From: Nostoc indistinguendum CM1-VF10
GTDB taxonomy: Bacteria > Cyanobacteriota > Cyanobacteriia > Cyanobacteriales > Nostocaceae
Length of the DNA: 64,000 nucleotides
Direction of reading: 5' to 3'
Assembly: GCA_019359215.1 (NCBI GenBank)
Contig: JAHHHS010000022.1
Location: 25,087-89,086, forward strand
The notes under the pieces were generated by a model. It worked only from the letters and a program-made list of their open reading frames with translations. It was not told the DNA's origin and did not search any database. Within the stretch, counting starts at the first letter, position 1. Every line of letters starts with the position of its first letter. Below are positions 44,702 through 56,169 of this stretch, piece by piece. Both the position numbers and the translations under genes were made by a program.

Positions 44702-45107
44702 ACACATATCACTAAGAGTAACATTACTATCGATTCTGGTGATTTCTCGTTACAAGATGGCGCTCGACTTAATGCCTCAACCCTTGAACAAGGCAATACA
44801 GGTGCAATCAAAGTTAATGCTGCTGATTTTTTTACTATTTCTGGCAAGAGTGCCAACTTTACCAGTGGCTTGTTCGTTGATTCTCAAAGTCAGACGGGTA
44901 CTGCTGGGGATATTATCATCACCTCACCCAGAGTTACCTTAGATAACCAAGGCCTACTCAACGCCCAATCTGCATCGGGAAATGGTGGCGACATCAACAT
45001 ACAAACTGATTTACTCCTTCTGCGTCGTGGCGCTCAATTTTCCACCACCGCAGGCACACCCCTAACTGGTGTAATGGTGGCAACATTAATATTGATGTCC
45101 TCGGAAA
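44702..45107 (+). pseudogene. Filamentous-haemagglutinin-like exoprotein fragment
   Basis: A frame open from 44702 to about 45080 reads NITIDSGDFSLQDGARLNAS, TGAIKVNAADFFTISGKSAN, TGTAGDIIITSPRVTLDNQG and GNGGDINIQTDLLLLRRGAQ. These are beta-helix repeats of the large cyanobacterial two-partner-secretion/haemagglutinin-type proteins. Both ends are missing: there is no start or secretion domain, and the sequence passes into an IS630 fragment at about 45108. Confidence 0.75.
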
Positions 45108-45292
45108 AAACCTGTACTTTGCTTGGATGAGCGCCCATATCAACTAGTAGAAGAAGTAAGACTTCCAATACCCGCAGAACCAGGACCAGCTGAACGTTAT
45201 GATTATGAGTATAAACGTAACGGCGTAGTAAATTTATTTGCCCTTTTTGAACCTTTAGCTGGATGGGGGCATATTGAAGTTACACAACGGTT
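45108..45292 (+). mobile_element. IS630-family transposase fragment
   Basis: LCLDERPYQLVEEVRLPIPA, then ERYDYEYKRNGVVNLFALFE and PLAGWGHIEVT: the central part of an IS630-type transposase including the first catalytic Asp (LDE). The rest of the element is absent, and the following bases run into the Uma2 gene on the opposite strand. Confidence 0.75.
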
Positions 45293-45354
45293 TAGCCATA
45301 CAAATCATCCAATGTTTCTGTTGTCAGCGATCGCCACCTTCAATACATTGAATT

Positions 45355-45933
45355 TTAGACCTGTCCGGCTGTTAATACTAAATCTGCGGTCAAATCCAGC
45401 GCAGGGAAAATCACTGATTGAATTGCTTCGGTCCCCTGAAACACAGATTCTTCATATAGTCCATCTACCAGAGTTAGTAGAGTTATTTGGGCTTTCTGGG
45501 CATCAACAATCCAGTATTGAGGGATACCCCGCGCTGCATATTCAGAACGCTTATAGCGGTAGTCTCTATCCTCATTTACCTTTCCTGGGGACACAACCTC
45601 AACTACCATTGCTGGCGAAGGCATATCTGGAGTGATTGTAGCCCGTCCGAGAGCCATCGCTTCTAATAACTCCTGTGTCAAGATCATCAAGTCAGGCAGT
45701 CGCACACGAGTCCGATTGCCTATGACCACAAGTTCCGTATCTTTATGACGGATAAGTTGAATGGGAACAAACTTAAGAAATTGTGACAGTAGATAAAGAG
45801 AGATTAAGTTATTTCTATCGCTTTCTGGTGGCATTTCAACCAACTCTCCATCCACAAGTTCATACTTGGTATCTGTGCCATCATCATAGGCAAGGTACTC
45901 CTCAAGGGTAAGTTTCTTGACTGCTGTGGTCAT
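45355..45933 (-). CDS. Uma2-family endonuclease-like protein (DUF820)
   Basis: A 192-residue protein of the Uma2/DUF820 group, very abundant in cyanobacteria and with a PD-(D/E)XK nuclease-like fold. It begins with the typical TLEEYLAYDDGTDTKYELVD GELVEMPPES segment. The conserved blocks RVRLPDLMIL (Asp), PAMVVEVVSP (Glu) and the Lys of DYRYKRSEYAARGIPQYWIV are all present, so the catalytic set looks complete. The gene appears intact and its 3' end abuts an IS630 fragment on the other strand. The biological role of this family is not settled. Confidence 0.88.
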   Translation of the reverse strand: MTTAVKKLTLEEYLAYDDGTDTKYELVDGELVEMPPESDRNNLISLYLLSQFLKFVPIQLIRHKDTELVVIGNRTRVRLPDLMILTQELLEAMALGRATITPDMPSPAMVVEVVSPGKVNEDRDYRYKRSEYAARGIPQYWIVDAQKAQITLLTLVDGLYEESVFQGTEAIQSVIFPALDLTADLVLTAGQV

Positions 45934-46023
45934 AAACCCTTTTTTACTCTCTAAACTTACATTTTACTAATTTTTGGATATTTCAATACTGGCATATTCC
46001 AGCACTCGTTCCCACTCCCAATT

Positions 46024-46304
46024 CTACGCCGTCTCTACCAGTATTTCTTTACCATCGGTGAATTGGATGAATTCTTGCCCATTATCATAAAACACATCAG
46101 CAATCAGCCGATTACGTACATTGTAACCCCAGTGAGAGACTGCGGAATTCCACCACGAATCTCGGTGAGGATTGCAGAGCGTGGTAGTTTCATGTATTCA
46201 TCACGCCACGTAGACCGTTTCCATTGGTCTTGCAAAGCTCGGATCAAAATCGCGTTTGGGAAAAAAGCAATCGAAGGGATTAGTTTATTTACCAGCCTCA
46301 TCCA
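46024..46304 (-). pseudogene. Unidentified broken gene
   Basis: One minus-strand frame ends VRNRLIADVFYDNGQEFIQF then TDGKEILVETA and a stop at 46024-46026. Upstream in the same frame RDFDPSFARPMETVYVA is interrupted by stops, and another frame carries an open 65-codon stretch. It looks like the tail of a decayed protein that I cannot name. The neighbourhood is full of relics. Confidence 0.4.
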
Positions 46305-46473
46305 TCTTTAGCCAGTTAGCAAAGTTCTTTGCAGCAGATAAAATCCTTTAGGAAAAGCAAATTGATATATTGGTAGGTTTTTTAGCAAGTGTTACAGATA
46401 ATAAAAATTGATTCTTTGATGCAGTTATTTTAATTCATTAAACGAGAGTTCTCATTATTAGAGCTATATAGTT

Positions 46474-47595
46474 ATGCCAACCGCACTCAAAAATATACAA
46501 ACTAAAAACCTAATTTCAATTGGTTTGCTAGTTTTTGTCCCGATTGCCATTGTGGCAAAAAAGTTAGAATGGGATGCATTAATAGTGTTTGGGCTTTCAG
46601 CGGTTGCAATCATTCCGTTAGCAGTTTGGCTGAGTCAGGCAACAGAAGAAATTGCTGTGGTTTTAGGGCCTTCTATAGGAGGTTTGTTAAATGCAGTCTT
46701 CGGTAATGCAACTGAGCTAATTATTGCTCTAGTAGCTCTCAAACAAGGCTTAGTAGATATTGTCAAAGCCAGTATTACCGGGACAATTATCAGTAATTTA
46801 CTGCTGGTAATGGGGCTATCTATGTTGCTAGGAGGTTTACGCTATAAGGAGCAGACTTTTCAGCCAATGGCAGCACGAGTCAATGGTTCGACAATGACAC
46901 TAGCAGTGACTGCAATTGTACTCCCGGCAATGGTGATTACTACATCTAATGTGGTCGAGCAAAGCGCTATTACTAAGCTGTCGATTTTTGTAGCAGTTAT
47001 TTTAATTGTAGTTTATGGTTTGACCCTGTTATTCTCCTTGAAGACTCACAGCTACCTATACGATGTTGGGGTTGTAGAGCTAGAAGATAAGGTTTCTGAA
47101 GACCAGACCACAGAGCAAGATAAACATTCTTTGCCAAACTTGAGCCTTTGGGTTGGTATTTTGCTTGTAGCAACAATTGGTATAGCGTTCGTGTCTGAGA
47201 TTTTTGTCGGTGCAGTTGAAGAGGCAACAAAAGGACTAGGATTGACACCTTTGTTTACCGGAGTAATTCTGTTACCACTAGTTGGAGGTGCAGCCGAATA
47301 TGTAACTGCTGTCCGAGTAGCGATTAAGAACAATATGGATTTGGCAGTATCTGTAGCAATGGGATCAAGTCTACTAGTTGCTTTGTTGGTTGCGCCGCTC
47401 CTTGTACTAGTTGGGCAGGTGATTGGGCAGCCAATGGACTTAAACTTTAACTTGTTTGAGGTTGTTGCAGTGATCATTGCAGTGGTCATTGCCAACTTAA
47501 TTAGTTTGGATGGTCGCTCTAACTGGTTAGAGGGGATGTTGCTGCTAGCAACCTATGCTATATTGGGTGCTGCCTTTTACTTCCATCCAGTTTGA
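46474..47595 (+). CDS. cax: Calcium/proton antiporter (CaCA family, Cax)
   Basis: A 373-residue integral membrane exchanger with eleven or so hydrophobic segments in two homologous halves. The alpha-repeat motifs are GGLLNAVFGNATELIIALVA (residues about 68-87) and LVGGAAEYVTAVRVAIKNNM (about 268-287). Between the halves there is an acidic loop (VELEDKVSEDQTTEQDKHS). Cax proteins expel or sequester calcium in exchange for protons. The gene is intact although it stands between relics; no partner gene is adjacent. Confidence 0.93.
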   Translation: MPTALKNIQTKNLISIGLLVFVPIAIVAKKLEWDALIVFGLSAVAIIPLAVWLSQATEEIAVVLGPSIGGLLNAVFGNATELIIALVALKQGLVDIVKASITGTIISNLLLVMGLSMLLGGLRYKEQTFQPMAARVNGSTMTLAVTAIVLPAMVITTSNVVEQSAITKLSIFVAVILIVVYGLTLLFSLKTHSYLYDVGVVELEDKVSEDQTTEQDKHSLPNLSLWVGILLVATIGIAFVSEIFVGAVEEATKGLGLTPLFTGVILLPLVGGAAEYVTAVRVAIKNNMDLAVSVAMGSSLLVALLVAPLLVLVGQVIGQPMDLNFNLFEVVAVIIAVVIANLISLDGRSNWLEGMLLLATYAILGAAFYFHPV

Positions 47596-47987
47596 GCGCT
47601 AATCCTTGTTGCTGTTTAATGTTATTGAAACCTCTTGCCAATTTGCGCCCTCCTGGAGTAATCATTCAATATCTTGGTTGATATGTCATCGGCTGGGGCT
47701 GAGGGTAGGGCGACCGCATCAAAAGATATTAGGGGCAATCTTTAGAAGGTTTTTCATAACTTTTTGGAAATAATTTATCAAACACCAACAATATCCCCCA
47801 ATCTCATCCAATATTGGGAGATACACTTAATCAGTCGGCATCGCTAAAGTAAATTGGTTCTACATGATCCAATACAGATTCATCAGCGATAATCTGTGTT
47901 CTTGTGCTAAAAGATGTAACTTGGGTGTAAGGATTCAGGTGGCAGAGTATTGACAAAGGGAACAGTTGAGGGGGAGTATCACACATA
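47596..47987. other. Intergenic region, no gene seen
   Basis: Between cax and the IS66 relic. It contains one imperfect hairpin at 47793-47822 (ATCCCCCAAT/ATTGGGAGAT, one mismatch), which could end cax transcription at a distance. Nothing else is recognisable. Confidence 0.5.
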
Positions 47988-48688
47988 TGAACCAGAATCT
48001 GCCTCAAGAATTAGACCGAGAAAGCTTGAACCAGTTATCGAAAGAACAACTGGTAGAGATGATTATTGAGCAGAACAAGGTGATACGTGAGTTACAGAAA
48101 ATAATCTACGAACTACACCTTGAACTAGAACGGTTAAAAGTCAGCAGAGATGGGTAAAACAGACACAACCTAACATTCATGTGGATGAAACGCCTTGGTC
48201 AGTCAAAGGAATCAAAGAATGGTTGTGGGTAGTTGCCAATTCTGATTTCTGCCTGTTTACTGCTGCTGACACTCGTTCACGATCCGAATTAGAGACAATT
48301 TTAGGAGCTAAATATACAGGGGTACTTAGCAGCGATGATTTTAGTGTTTACGGCTATCAAGTTGTTGTCCAACAGAAGTGTTTAGCGCATCTACGCCGTC
48401 ACTTCAAAAAATTAATTCAACTTCCAGGTCTTCACAACTAAGCGATTGGTGAAGTGTTTGTTGATTTAATTGATGAAGCTTTTAGAAATTATGCTCTTCG
48501 GGTTTGAGACTTTTGACTCCACCAGTTACAACGATTGGGTCAATCAATTCAAATCTAAGTTGCAATCATCTGTTGATCAATGGATTAACTTGGCAGGGGC
48601 AAAAGCCGGCCAGCTTTTACGTTCTTTGCGTGATAAAGCAAGCCAATGGTGGTATTTCTTTGAAATTATCGAGTGGAATCACAGGTAA
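47988..48688 (+). mobile_element. IS66-family transposase remnant
   Basis: Three separated pieces in different frames: an N-terminal leucine-zipper-like part (LSKEQLVEMIIEQNKVIREL), a core part with VDETPWSVKGIKEWLWVV and SSDDFSVYGYQVVVQQKCLA (DE and D residues of the IS66 DDE core), and a distal part (WVNQFKSKLQSSVDQWINLA). Frameshifts, stops and a deletion after the first part kill it. Its end touches the start of the P450 gene. Confidence 0.8.
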
Positions 48689-48693
48689 ATATT

Positions 48694-50037
48694 ATGCTTA
48701 ATCAATTACCGAATTACATTACCAGTCCTTCGTGGTGGCAACTTATACAATGGATTGCCGATCCGATTGGATTTCAGCAAAAATATAGTCAAAAGTATGG
48801 AGACATTTTTTCCATGCGGCTGAGTGGAATCGGTTCTTATGTAATTCTTAGCCATCCCCAAGCCATTCAAGAAATTTTCAGTCAAGATTCTAAATTTGAT
48901 ATTGGTCGTGGTAACAAACTTGCAGAGCCTCTGATTGGACGAAATTCTCTAATGTTAATGGATGGTGCCCGCCATCGACGAGAACGAAAATTATTAATGC
49001 CCCCCTTTCATGGAGAGAAGCTACAAGCTTATGCAGAGCAAATCTGCTTAATTACTAAGCAAATTGCCAGCCAATGGCAAATTGGTCAGCCCTTTGTGGC
49101 TCGATCTACCATGCAGAAAGTCAGCCTAGAGGTGATTTTACAAATTGTCTTTGGTTTAACTGAAGGCGAACGTTACCAAAAACTTAAACCTCTAATGACG
49201 GCTTGGCTGAATATGACTGATTCTCCCTTGCGCTCCAGTATGCTATTTTTGCCGTTCTTACAACAAGATTGGGGAACATGGACTCCTTGGGGGCAGATGA
49301 AACGCAGACAACGCGATACTTATCAGCTACTTCAAGCAGAAATTGCAGAGAGACGAACAAAAAACAATCAAAATCGGGGCGATGTTCTGAGCCTGATGAT
49401 GGCTGCACGAGATGAAAATGGGCAACCAATGACCGACGATGAATTAAAAGATGAATTGCTTACAATTTTATTTGCTGGACATGAAACTACTGCAACAACA
49501 CTAGCGTGGGCTTTCTATCAAGTTCACCAAAATTCCGATGTCTTGGAAAAATTGCACCAGGAACTCGACAGCTTGGGAGAAAATCCTAACCCGATGGAAA
49601 TTGCCCAACTTCCTTACTTAACTGCGGTTTGCCAAGAAACCCTGCGGATGTATCCAGTCATTCCAGTGCTTTTCCCACGCATTACCAAATCATCCATAAA
49701 TATTGCAGGATACCAGTTTGAACCTGACACAACCTTAATGCCAAGTATCTACCTTGTACATTACCGGGAAGACTTGTATCCTAATCCTCAACAATTTCGA
49801 CCAGAACGTTTTCTAGAGCGACAGTATTCTCCTTCAGAATATATTCCTTTTGGTGGTGGAAGTCGGCGGTGTTTGGGATATGCCCTAGCTCAGTTAGAAA
49901 TCAAATTAGTTCTTGCAACAGTTTTATCCAATTATCAACTTGCCTTAGTGGAAAATAAACCTATTAGACTGCAACGACGTGGGTTTACCCTTGCTCCTGA
50001 TGGTGGAGTCCCAATGGTCACAATTGGAAAACGATAA
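48694..50037 (+). CDS. Cytochrome P450, CYP110-like
   Basis: A 447-residue soluble-type haem monooxygenase. The I-helix oxygen-binding motif is [16 protein letters not shown], the K-helix ExxR is in [10 protein letters not shown], and the haem-binding loop is [17 protein letters not shown] with the axial Cys. These fit CYP110, the P450 family widespread in Nostoc-type cyanobacteria and linked to oxidation of fatty acids or terpenes. I chose ATG 48694; an in-frame start seven codons upstream lies in IS66 relic sequence. No terpene synthase or redox partner gene is adjacent. Confidence 0.93.
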   Translation: MLNQLPNYITSPSWWQLIQWIADPIGFQQKYSQKYGDIFSMRLSGIGSYVILSHPQAIQEIFSQDSKFDIGRGNKLAEPLIGRNSLMLMDGARHRRERKLLMPPFHGEKLQAYAEQICLITKQIASQWQIGQPFVARSTMQKVSLEVILQIVFGLTEGERYQKLKPLMTAWLNMTDSPLRSSMLFLPFLQQDWGTWTPWGQMKRRQRDTYQLLQAEIAERRTKNNQNRGDVLSLMMAARDENGQPMTDDELKDELLTILFAGHETTATTLAWAFYQVHQNSDVLEKLHQELDSLGENPNPMEIAQLPYLTAVCQETLRMYPVIPVLFPRITKSSINIAGYQFEPDTTLMPSIYLVHYREDLYPNPQQFRPERFLERQYSPSEYIPFGGGSRRCLGYALAQLEIKLVLATVLSNYQLALVENKPIRLQRRGFTLAPDGGVPMVTIGKR

Positions 50038-50380
50038 ACACGCGCAACTCTTAAATCGGAATTACCGAATTGTATTGAAATTATAAAAAGGCGTCGGGAA
50101 AACCCACTCTTTTAAAGATGGGATGAGAAACGCCCCGACGTCGTTGACGGTTGACGGTCAACAGGCAACGTGAAATCCCATCTCCTTTTAGGAGATGGGA
50201 TGAGCTTAATTCTCTTTCCTCTCCCTGTGCGCCCTCAGCGTCTGGAGGCGTTTTTGAATTATTCAGATGCTACCGAATTTGATATCACCTAGTATTTGAA
50301 GAGTTAACTTAACTTGAATTTTGGGAATATTATAATAATCACCAAAATCCAATTATAAATTAACATTCAAACAAGTAATA
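50038..50380. other. Intergenic region with GATGGGATGAG hairpins
   Basis: It contains two copies of GATGGGATGAG (about 50117 and 50194). The second is part of a strong hairpin, ATCCCATCTCCT/AGGAGATGGGAT, at 50175-50201. The pattern resembles the terminal hairpins of IS200/IS605-type elements without their genes; it may also end P450 transcription. The rest is AT-rich leader of the kinase gene. Confidence 0.45.
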
Positions 50381-53359
50381 ATGTTTAGATTAATTGCTCG
50401 CATCCCAGACTATAGTATTGCAAGTTTAATTTATGAAGCTACTGCCACAGTAATTTATCGAGCATACTCCAAGGTGAACGGGTACTCAGTTGTCATCAAA
50501 CTGCTCAAAGCAGAGTATCCTACTGTCAAAGAGATTGCTCAGATAAAGCACGAATACGAAATTATTCAAAACTTGAATATTACAGGTGTAATCAAAGCTC
50601 ATGAATTAATCACTGACGACAACGGCTACAGTAATGGTCTAGCACTTGTTTTAGAAGACTTTGGTGGAGAATCTTTAAAAGTTCAGATATCTAATACAGG
50701 CTTTGAAGTTATAAAATCTCTCAACATTGCTTGTCAAATTACTGAGACTTTGGGAGAGTTACATACGCACCACATTATCCATAAGGATCTTCAGCCGGAA
50801 AACATTCTTTATAATCCCAATACCGAAAAAATAAAGTTAATTGACTTCAGTATCGCTTCGCTGCTGTCAAAAGAAAGCTCAGAAATCAGTAGCCTCAACC
50901 TCCTAGAAGGAACGCTGGCTTATATGTCGCCAGAGCAAACTGGACGCATCAATCGAACCTTAGATTATCGTACAGATTTTTACTCATTAGGTGTTATTTT
51001 TTACGAAATGTTAACGGGTCAGCTCCCCTTCCAGAATGCTCAAGACCCAATAGAGTTGGTGCATTGTCACATTGCGAAAATTCCAGTAGCTCCGCACGAG
51101 ATTAATCCTAATGTACCACTGGCAATCTCTGCGATCGCTATGAAACTTCTGAGCAAAACTGCTGAAGACCGCTACCAAAGTGCTTACGGGTTAAAGGCTG
51201 ACCTAGAGCAAGCAGCCATACAACTGCAAATAAAAGGCAGCATTGAGCTTTTTACCTTAGGGCAGCAAGATTTTTCGCATCAATTCCAAATAGCTCAAAA
51301 ACTTTACGGTCGGGAAGTAGAAGTGGCAGCTTTAATGGCTGCCTTTGAAAAAGTTAGCCTTGGTTCCAGCGAAATTGTGTTAGTAGGAGGATACTTAGGT
51401 ATCGGTAAATCTTCACTAGTTAACGAAGTTCACAAACCAATTGTGCGGCAACGAGGTTACTTTATCGGTGGCAAATTTGACCAACTCAAGCGAGATATTC
51501 CTTATGCTTCTTTGATTCAAGCATTTCGAGAATTAATGCGGCAACTGTTAACTGAAAGCCAAGCCAGAGTTGAGATTTGGAAAAATAAATTACTACGAGC
51601 ATTGGGAGCTAATGGTCAGGTTATTATTGATGTCATCCCGGAGGTAGAACTGATTATTGGGCAGCAAGCGCCTGTACCGCAGTTGGGGGTTGCTGAGTCT
51701 CAAAACCGTTTTAATCGGGTGTTTAAGCAATTTATCCATGTCTTTACTGCTGCTGAACACCCCTTAGTACTGTTTTTAGATGACCTTCAATGGGCAGATG
51801 CCGCCTCTGTGAACCTAGTCGAGAATCTGATGACTGACCTAGAAAGTCAGTATCTCTTGCTGATTGGGGCTTACCGAGATAACGAAGTTAGTCCCACCCA
51901 TCCACTGATGCTAATGCTAGAGGCAATTCAAGCATTTGGGGCAACCGTTGAAGAGTTACTTTTGAAGCCATTAGCAGCACCTCATATTACTCAACTGGTT
52001 ACTGACACGTTCAATTGCGAATCATCTCAGGCAGAACCTTTAGCTAATTTGCTATTTCAAAAAACCCAAGGTAATCCCTTTTTATTAACTCAGTTACTAA
52101 AAGTATTGCATCAAGATAATCTTTTGACATTTGATTATCGTTCGGGTTTCTGGAAGTGGGATCTCAACAAAATTCAGGAACAAGCCATTACCGATAATGT
52201 TGTCGATTTAATGGTGAATAAAATTCAGAGGCTGTCAGAACCGACCCAGCAAGTTTTACAATTAGCTGCTTGTGTTGGCAACCGATTTAATTTAGAAATT
52301 CTAGCTGTAGTAAACGAAAAATCTCCATCAGCGACAGCAGTTGATTTATGGGAAGCTTTGCGGGCGGGATTAATTCTTCCCTTAAGCGATACTTACAAAA
52401 TTCCTCAGTTGTTGAATCAGTCAGAATTGGCAACATACTGCGATACTGCCGTACAAGTTGACTATAAGTTCTTGCACGATCGCGTTCAGCAAGCTGCCTA
52501 TTCTTTAATTCCAACTGGTCAGCAACAACAAGTACATCTGAAAATTGGAAAATTACTATTACACAATACTGAAAAAGCCCAGTTAGAAGAACATCTTTTT
52601 GATATCGTCAACCATCTCAATGCTGGTAGCTCATTGATTGTGGAACCAGCAGAAAGATATGAACTGGCAGAATTAAATCTGAAAGCAGGTCAACGAGCAA
52701 AATCATCTTCGGCATTTATAACTGCACTCAAGTTGCTAGAAACAGGTATGAGTTATCTACCTGAAAATAGCTGGCAAGATAATTATTTGCTTACCTTAAA
52801 TTTATATTTACAATCTGGGGAAGCAGAATTTTTAAATGGGAAATATGAGGAAGCTTTGCTGGTTTTTGAGCAGACTTTCAATCAGGTTAAAACTACTCTT
52901 GATATGTGCCGGGTGAATGAATATCGAATCATGTGTTATCGCATGGAGAATGATTTAAACTCAGCATATAAAATTGGGCTAAATACCTTAGAGCTTTTAG
53001 GCTTGGAGTTTACAGCTTATCCCGATGATGCATATTTGTTAGAAAAACTTAATCATACCAAGGAAGTTATTGGCGATCGCTCAACTTTTAGTCTTGCAGA
53101 ATTACCACAAATGCAAGACGAAGAGAAGCTAATGGCTCAACGCATCTTAAAAGAAGTCTGGCCCATTGCCTACTTTTTAGGATCTAAAGCGTTGCACATT
53201 ACATCGATGAACATAACTCAACTTTCTGTTCAATATGGCAACTCACCAATTTCGGTATTTGGTTATATGCTGTATTCTTTCAACTTAGTATTTCAATATG
53301 GCGAGGTAGATTCGGGTTACAGCACTTCCGGCAGCTATGAGGTACATCCTAAAAGCTGA
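50381..53359 (+). pseudogene. Hybrid Ser/Thr-His kinase, front part cut by a MITE
   Basis: The front 980 or so residues of a giant signalling protein of the Nostoc HstK type. A Ser/Thr kinase domain (residues about 10-275) has the catalytic loop IIHKDLQPENI, the metal loop IDFSIAS (DFS for DFG) and GTLAYMSPEQTGR. It is followed by an AAA-type ATPase with Walker A VGGYLGIGKSSLVNEV and Walker B LVLFLDDLQWAD, then helical TPR-like sequence. At 53318 the frame meets a 99-bp MITE and ends at a TGA inside it, after a 14-residue false tail. Removing the insert and one TA copy restores GYEFGKLSLRLHEIL and one frame to 55926, about 1814 residues. Confidence 0.9.
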
Positions 53360-53418
53360 AAGCAATGATAGGAGAGGGGCAAGGAGAAAACTATATTGCA
53401 TAATAGCCGGAAGCGCTG
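53320..53418. mobile_element. 99-bp MITE with TA target-site duplication
   Basis: Terminal inverted repeats CAGCACTTCCGGC (53320-53332) and the complement of GCCGGAAGCGCTG (53406-53418) match at 12 of 13 positions. The element is flanked by TA at 53318-53319 and 53419-53420. Excision of 101 bases rebuilds an uninterrupted codon run (GGT TAT GAG). TA duplication points to an IS630/Tc1-mariner-type transposase acting in trans. It has no coding capacity. Confidence 0.92.
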
Positions 53419-53445
53419 TATGAGTTTGGTAAACTATCTCTGCGT

Positions 53446-55926
53446 TTGCATGAAATTTTAAGAACGAAAGAATTAGAAGCAAATATTTTGAATATGTGGG
53501 GAGGTCTAATCTGCCATTACAAAGACCATATTAGCCAGGCAAAACCTTATTTATTAAAAGGATTTAATAGTGGTTTAGAAACAGGTTCTTATCAATGGTC
53601 TGGTTATTGTTCAGTTAATTTTTTATGGCAATGCTTATTTGGGAATGAATCTTTAGAAAAAACCGCAGAAGTAGCCAAAGATTTTATTCCTAGCCTCCGC
53701 AAAATTGACAGAAATATGCTGAACTACCATCTGCTAGCGATGGAAGCGATCGCTAACCTAACTAAGCCAGCAGGCAAGATTGACGAGCTTGTTGGAACTT
53801 GGGCAGATGAACGGCAAATGCTAGAGTTTGCACAGGCATCTTCGGATATGTTAACCGCATTTGTAGTTTACATCTATAAACTTGCGCTCTGTAACTGGTA
53901 TGGAGAGTATACCAAAGCTGTTGAGTATGCAGAGAATGCCGAAAAATTTGTTGGGGGAGCGCGAGGAATTTTTATTAATCCTGTTTTCTACTTTCACCAA
54001 AGTATTGCCTTGGCTGGGGCTTATGCGGAGGCAGATACAGAAACTCAAGTGATTTATCTGGATAAACTAAATGTCAACTTAGAAAAATTCCAGCAATGGG
54101 CAATCCACTGCCCAACCAATTATCAACACAAATTACTGCTGATTCAAGCTGAAATTGCTCGGATTTACCAGCAAGATTATCAGGCAATGGAGCTGTATGA
54201 CAAGGCAATCGCTTCTGCTGCCGAAAATGGTTATTTACAAAATGAAGCCTTAGCAAACGAACTGGCATTTCGATTTTACTTAGCCAAGGATAGGCAAAAC
54301 TTTGCCAAAATTTATTTTAAAGAAGCCCGCTATCGCTATCTCAAGTGGGAAGCTACGGGTAAAGTCGGGCAACTGGACGAACAATATTCCCACCTTTTTA
54401 CAGATACAGTCGGGGAGGTAACTGGGCGGGGTACGGCTACAAAGCAGATTCGGGATAGTTCTGAAGCTAAAACCCAAGCTCTAGATATCAGCACAGCGAT
54501 TAAAGCATCGCAGGCACTCTCAAGCGAGATGGAGCTAAGTCGGCTGTTAGAAAAGATGATGACGATCGCGATCGAGAATGCTGGGGCCCAAATGGGTTAT
54601 CTACTTGTAAAACGAGAGAACCATTGCGTGATTGAAGCCGAAGGAAGCATTGATCGAGATCAAGTGACAGTGCGATCATCCAGTCTATTTCAAGTAAAGC
54701 ATAAACTACCAGCTTTGTTAATTAACTATGTTGAGAGAACAAAAGAAAATTTGGTTTTAGACGATGCTAGCCACACAGAGCGTTTTGCAAGTGACAACTA
54801 TATTATTGCCAATCAACCCAAATCAATTTTGTGTTTGCCTTTCGCTCATCAGGGTAAACTAACTGGAGTTCTTTACCTGGAAAATAACCTCACCACCGGA
54901 GCCTTTACCGCAGAGCGATTAGAAGTACTGAACTTATTGACTTCGCAAGTTTCCATTTCTATAGAAAATGCTCGGCTCTACACAAATTTGCACATATACT
55001 CCCAGGAGTTAGAGATTTCGGAAACACAAGCGCGTGAGAAAGCAAAGCAGCTAGAGCAGACACTTGATGAATTGAAGCTCACCCAGTCACAGATGGTGCA
55101 AAGCGAAAAAATGTCTAGCCTGGGGCAATTGGTGGCAGGCGTTGCTCACGAAATTAATAACCCAGTCAGCTTTATCTACGGCAATCTTACTTACGTAAAT
55201 AATTATGTCAAAGACTTGATGAGTGTAGTACAACTTTATCAGCAGCAAAACCAAAATTTACCACCTAAAGTTCAGAATCAAATAGATGAATTTGACTTAG
55301 ATTTTTTGATGGAAGACTTGCCTAAGCTGTTGGCTTCAATGAAAGTGGGAACTGATCGCATTCGCCAGATTGTATTATCTTTGAGAAACTTTTCCCGCCT
55401 AGACGAAGCTGGAGTCAAAGCCGTTGATATCCATGAGGGCATTGATAGCACTCTGATGATTTTGCAAAATCGGCTTAAACCCCAACCAGATCATCCAGGA
55501 ATTCAGGTAATGCAAGAGTACGGTAATCTCCCACCTGTAGAATGTTATCCTGGGCAACTGAATCAAGTATTTATGAATTTAATCGCAAATGCGATCGACT
55601 CTTTGGAAGAATTTAACGAACATCGAACTTATGCTGATATCGTACGTCAGCCAGGCATCATTACAATCCGTACTACTGTTGAAGGTAATTTTGTTGTCAT
55701 CCGCATTGCTGACAACGGCTCTGGTATCAGCGAAAATGTGCGGCGGCAACTCTTCACACCCTTTTTTACCACCAAACCTGTTGGTAAAGGCACTGGTTTA
55801 GGGCTATCTATTAGTTACCAGATTGTGACTAATAAGCATCGAGGACAGTTGGAGTGTGTATCGGTTTTAGGAAAAGGAGCTGAATTTATTGTCTCTATCC
55901 CGCTTCAGGCAAGGGTAGAAGCCTGA
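53446..55926 (+). pseudogene. Hybrid Ser/Thr-His kinase, rear part behind the MITE
   Basis: The rear 826 residues: helical TPR-like repeats (residues about 1-330), a GAF domain (about 365-510, with MGYLLVKRENHCVIEAEGSI), a coiled coil (AREKAKQLEQTLDELKLTQS) and a histidine kinase core. The phosphoacceptor is in GVAHEINNPVSF, the N-box NQVFMNLIANAIDSLEE, and the G boxes are ADNGSGIS and GKGTGLGLSISYQI. The core itself looks undamaged, so the kinase half could work if translated from an internal start such as the TTG at 53446. I see no good ribosome-binding site there. It belongs with 50381-53359. Confidence 0.9.
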
Positions 55927-55970
55927 AAGGATGTTTTAAAAGTAGTTGGCTGTGATTTTAGGCACTTATT

Positions 55971-56042
55971 GATCCCCCCTAGCCTTAAAAAGGGAGGAAC
56001 CGGAATCAAAGTCCCCCAATTTATCGGGGGATTTAGGGGTAT
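55971..56042. repeat. CCCCCTA-type extragenic repeat with hairpin
   Basis: Starts GATCCCCCCTAGCC and contains a hairpin TCCCCC/GGGGGA at 56012-56031, ending ATTTAGGGGT. It may end transcription of the kinase gene. A shorter relative lies at 63192-63229. Confidence 0.65.
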
Positions 56043-56169
56043 CTAAAACTTTTGATACCGACAATAGAATTTTTCAAACATCTTCTGAGCGTAGCGTCAA
56101 TTGTTGCAGTAGAAATATTGTTATCAGGAGTCACGAGTAAAACATACTTTATATCTCAATACAGTTCAG

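Noticed and set aside
50038..50380. An omega-RNA or IS200/IS605 element
   Set aside because: Only the hairpins with GATGGGATGAG are there; no TnpA or TnpB coding sequence is seen, so it is noted only as a possible end relic.
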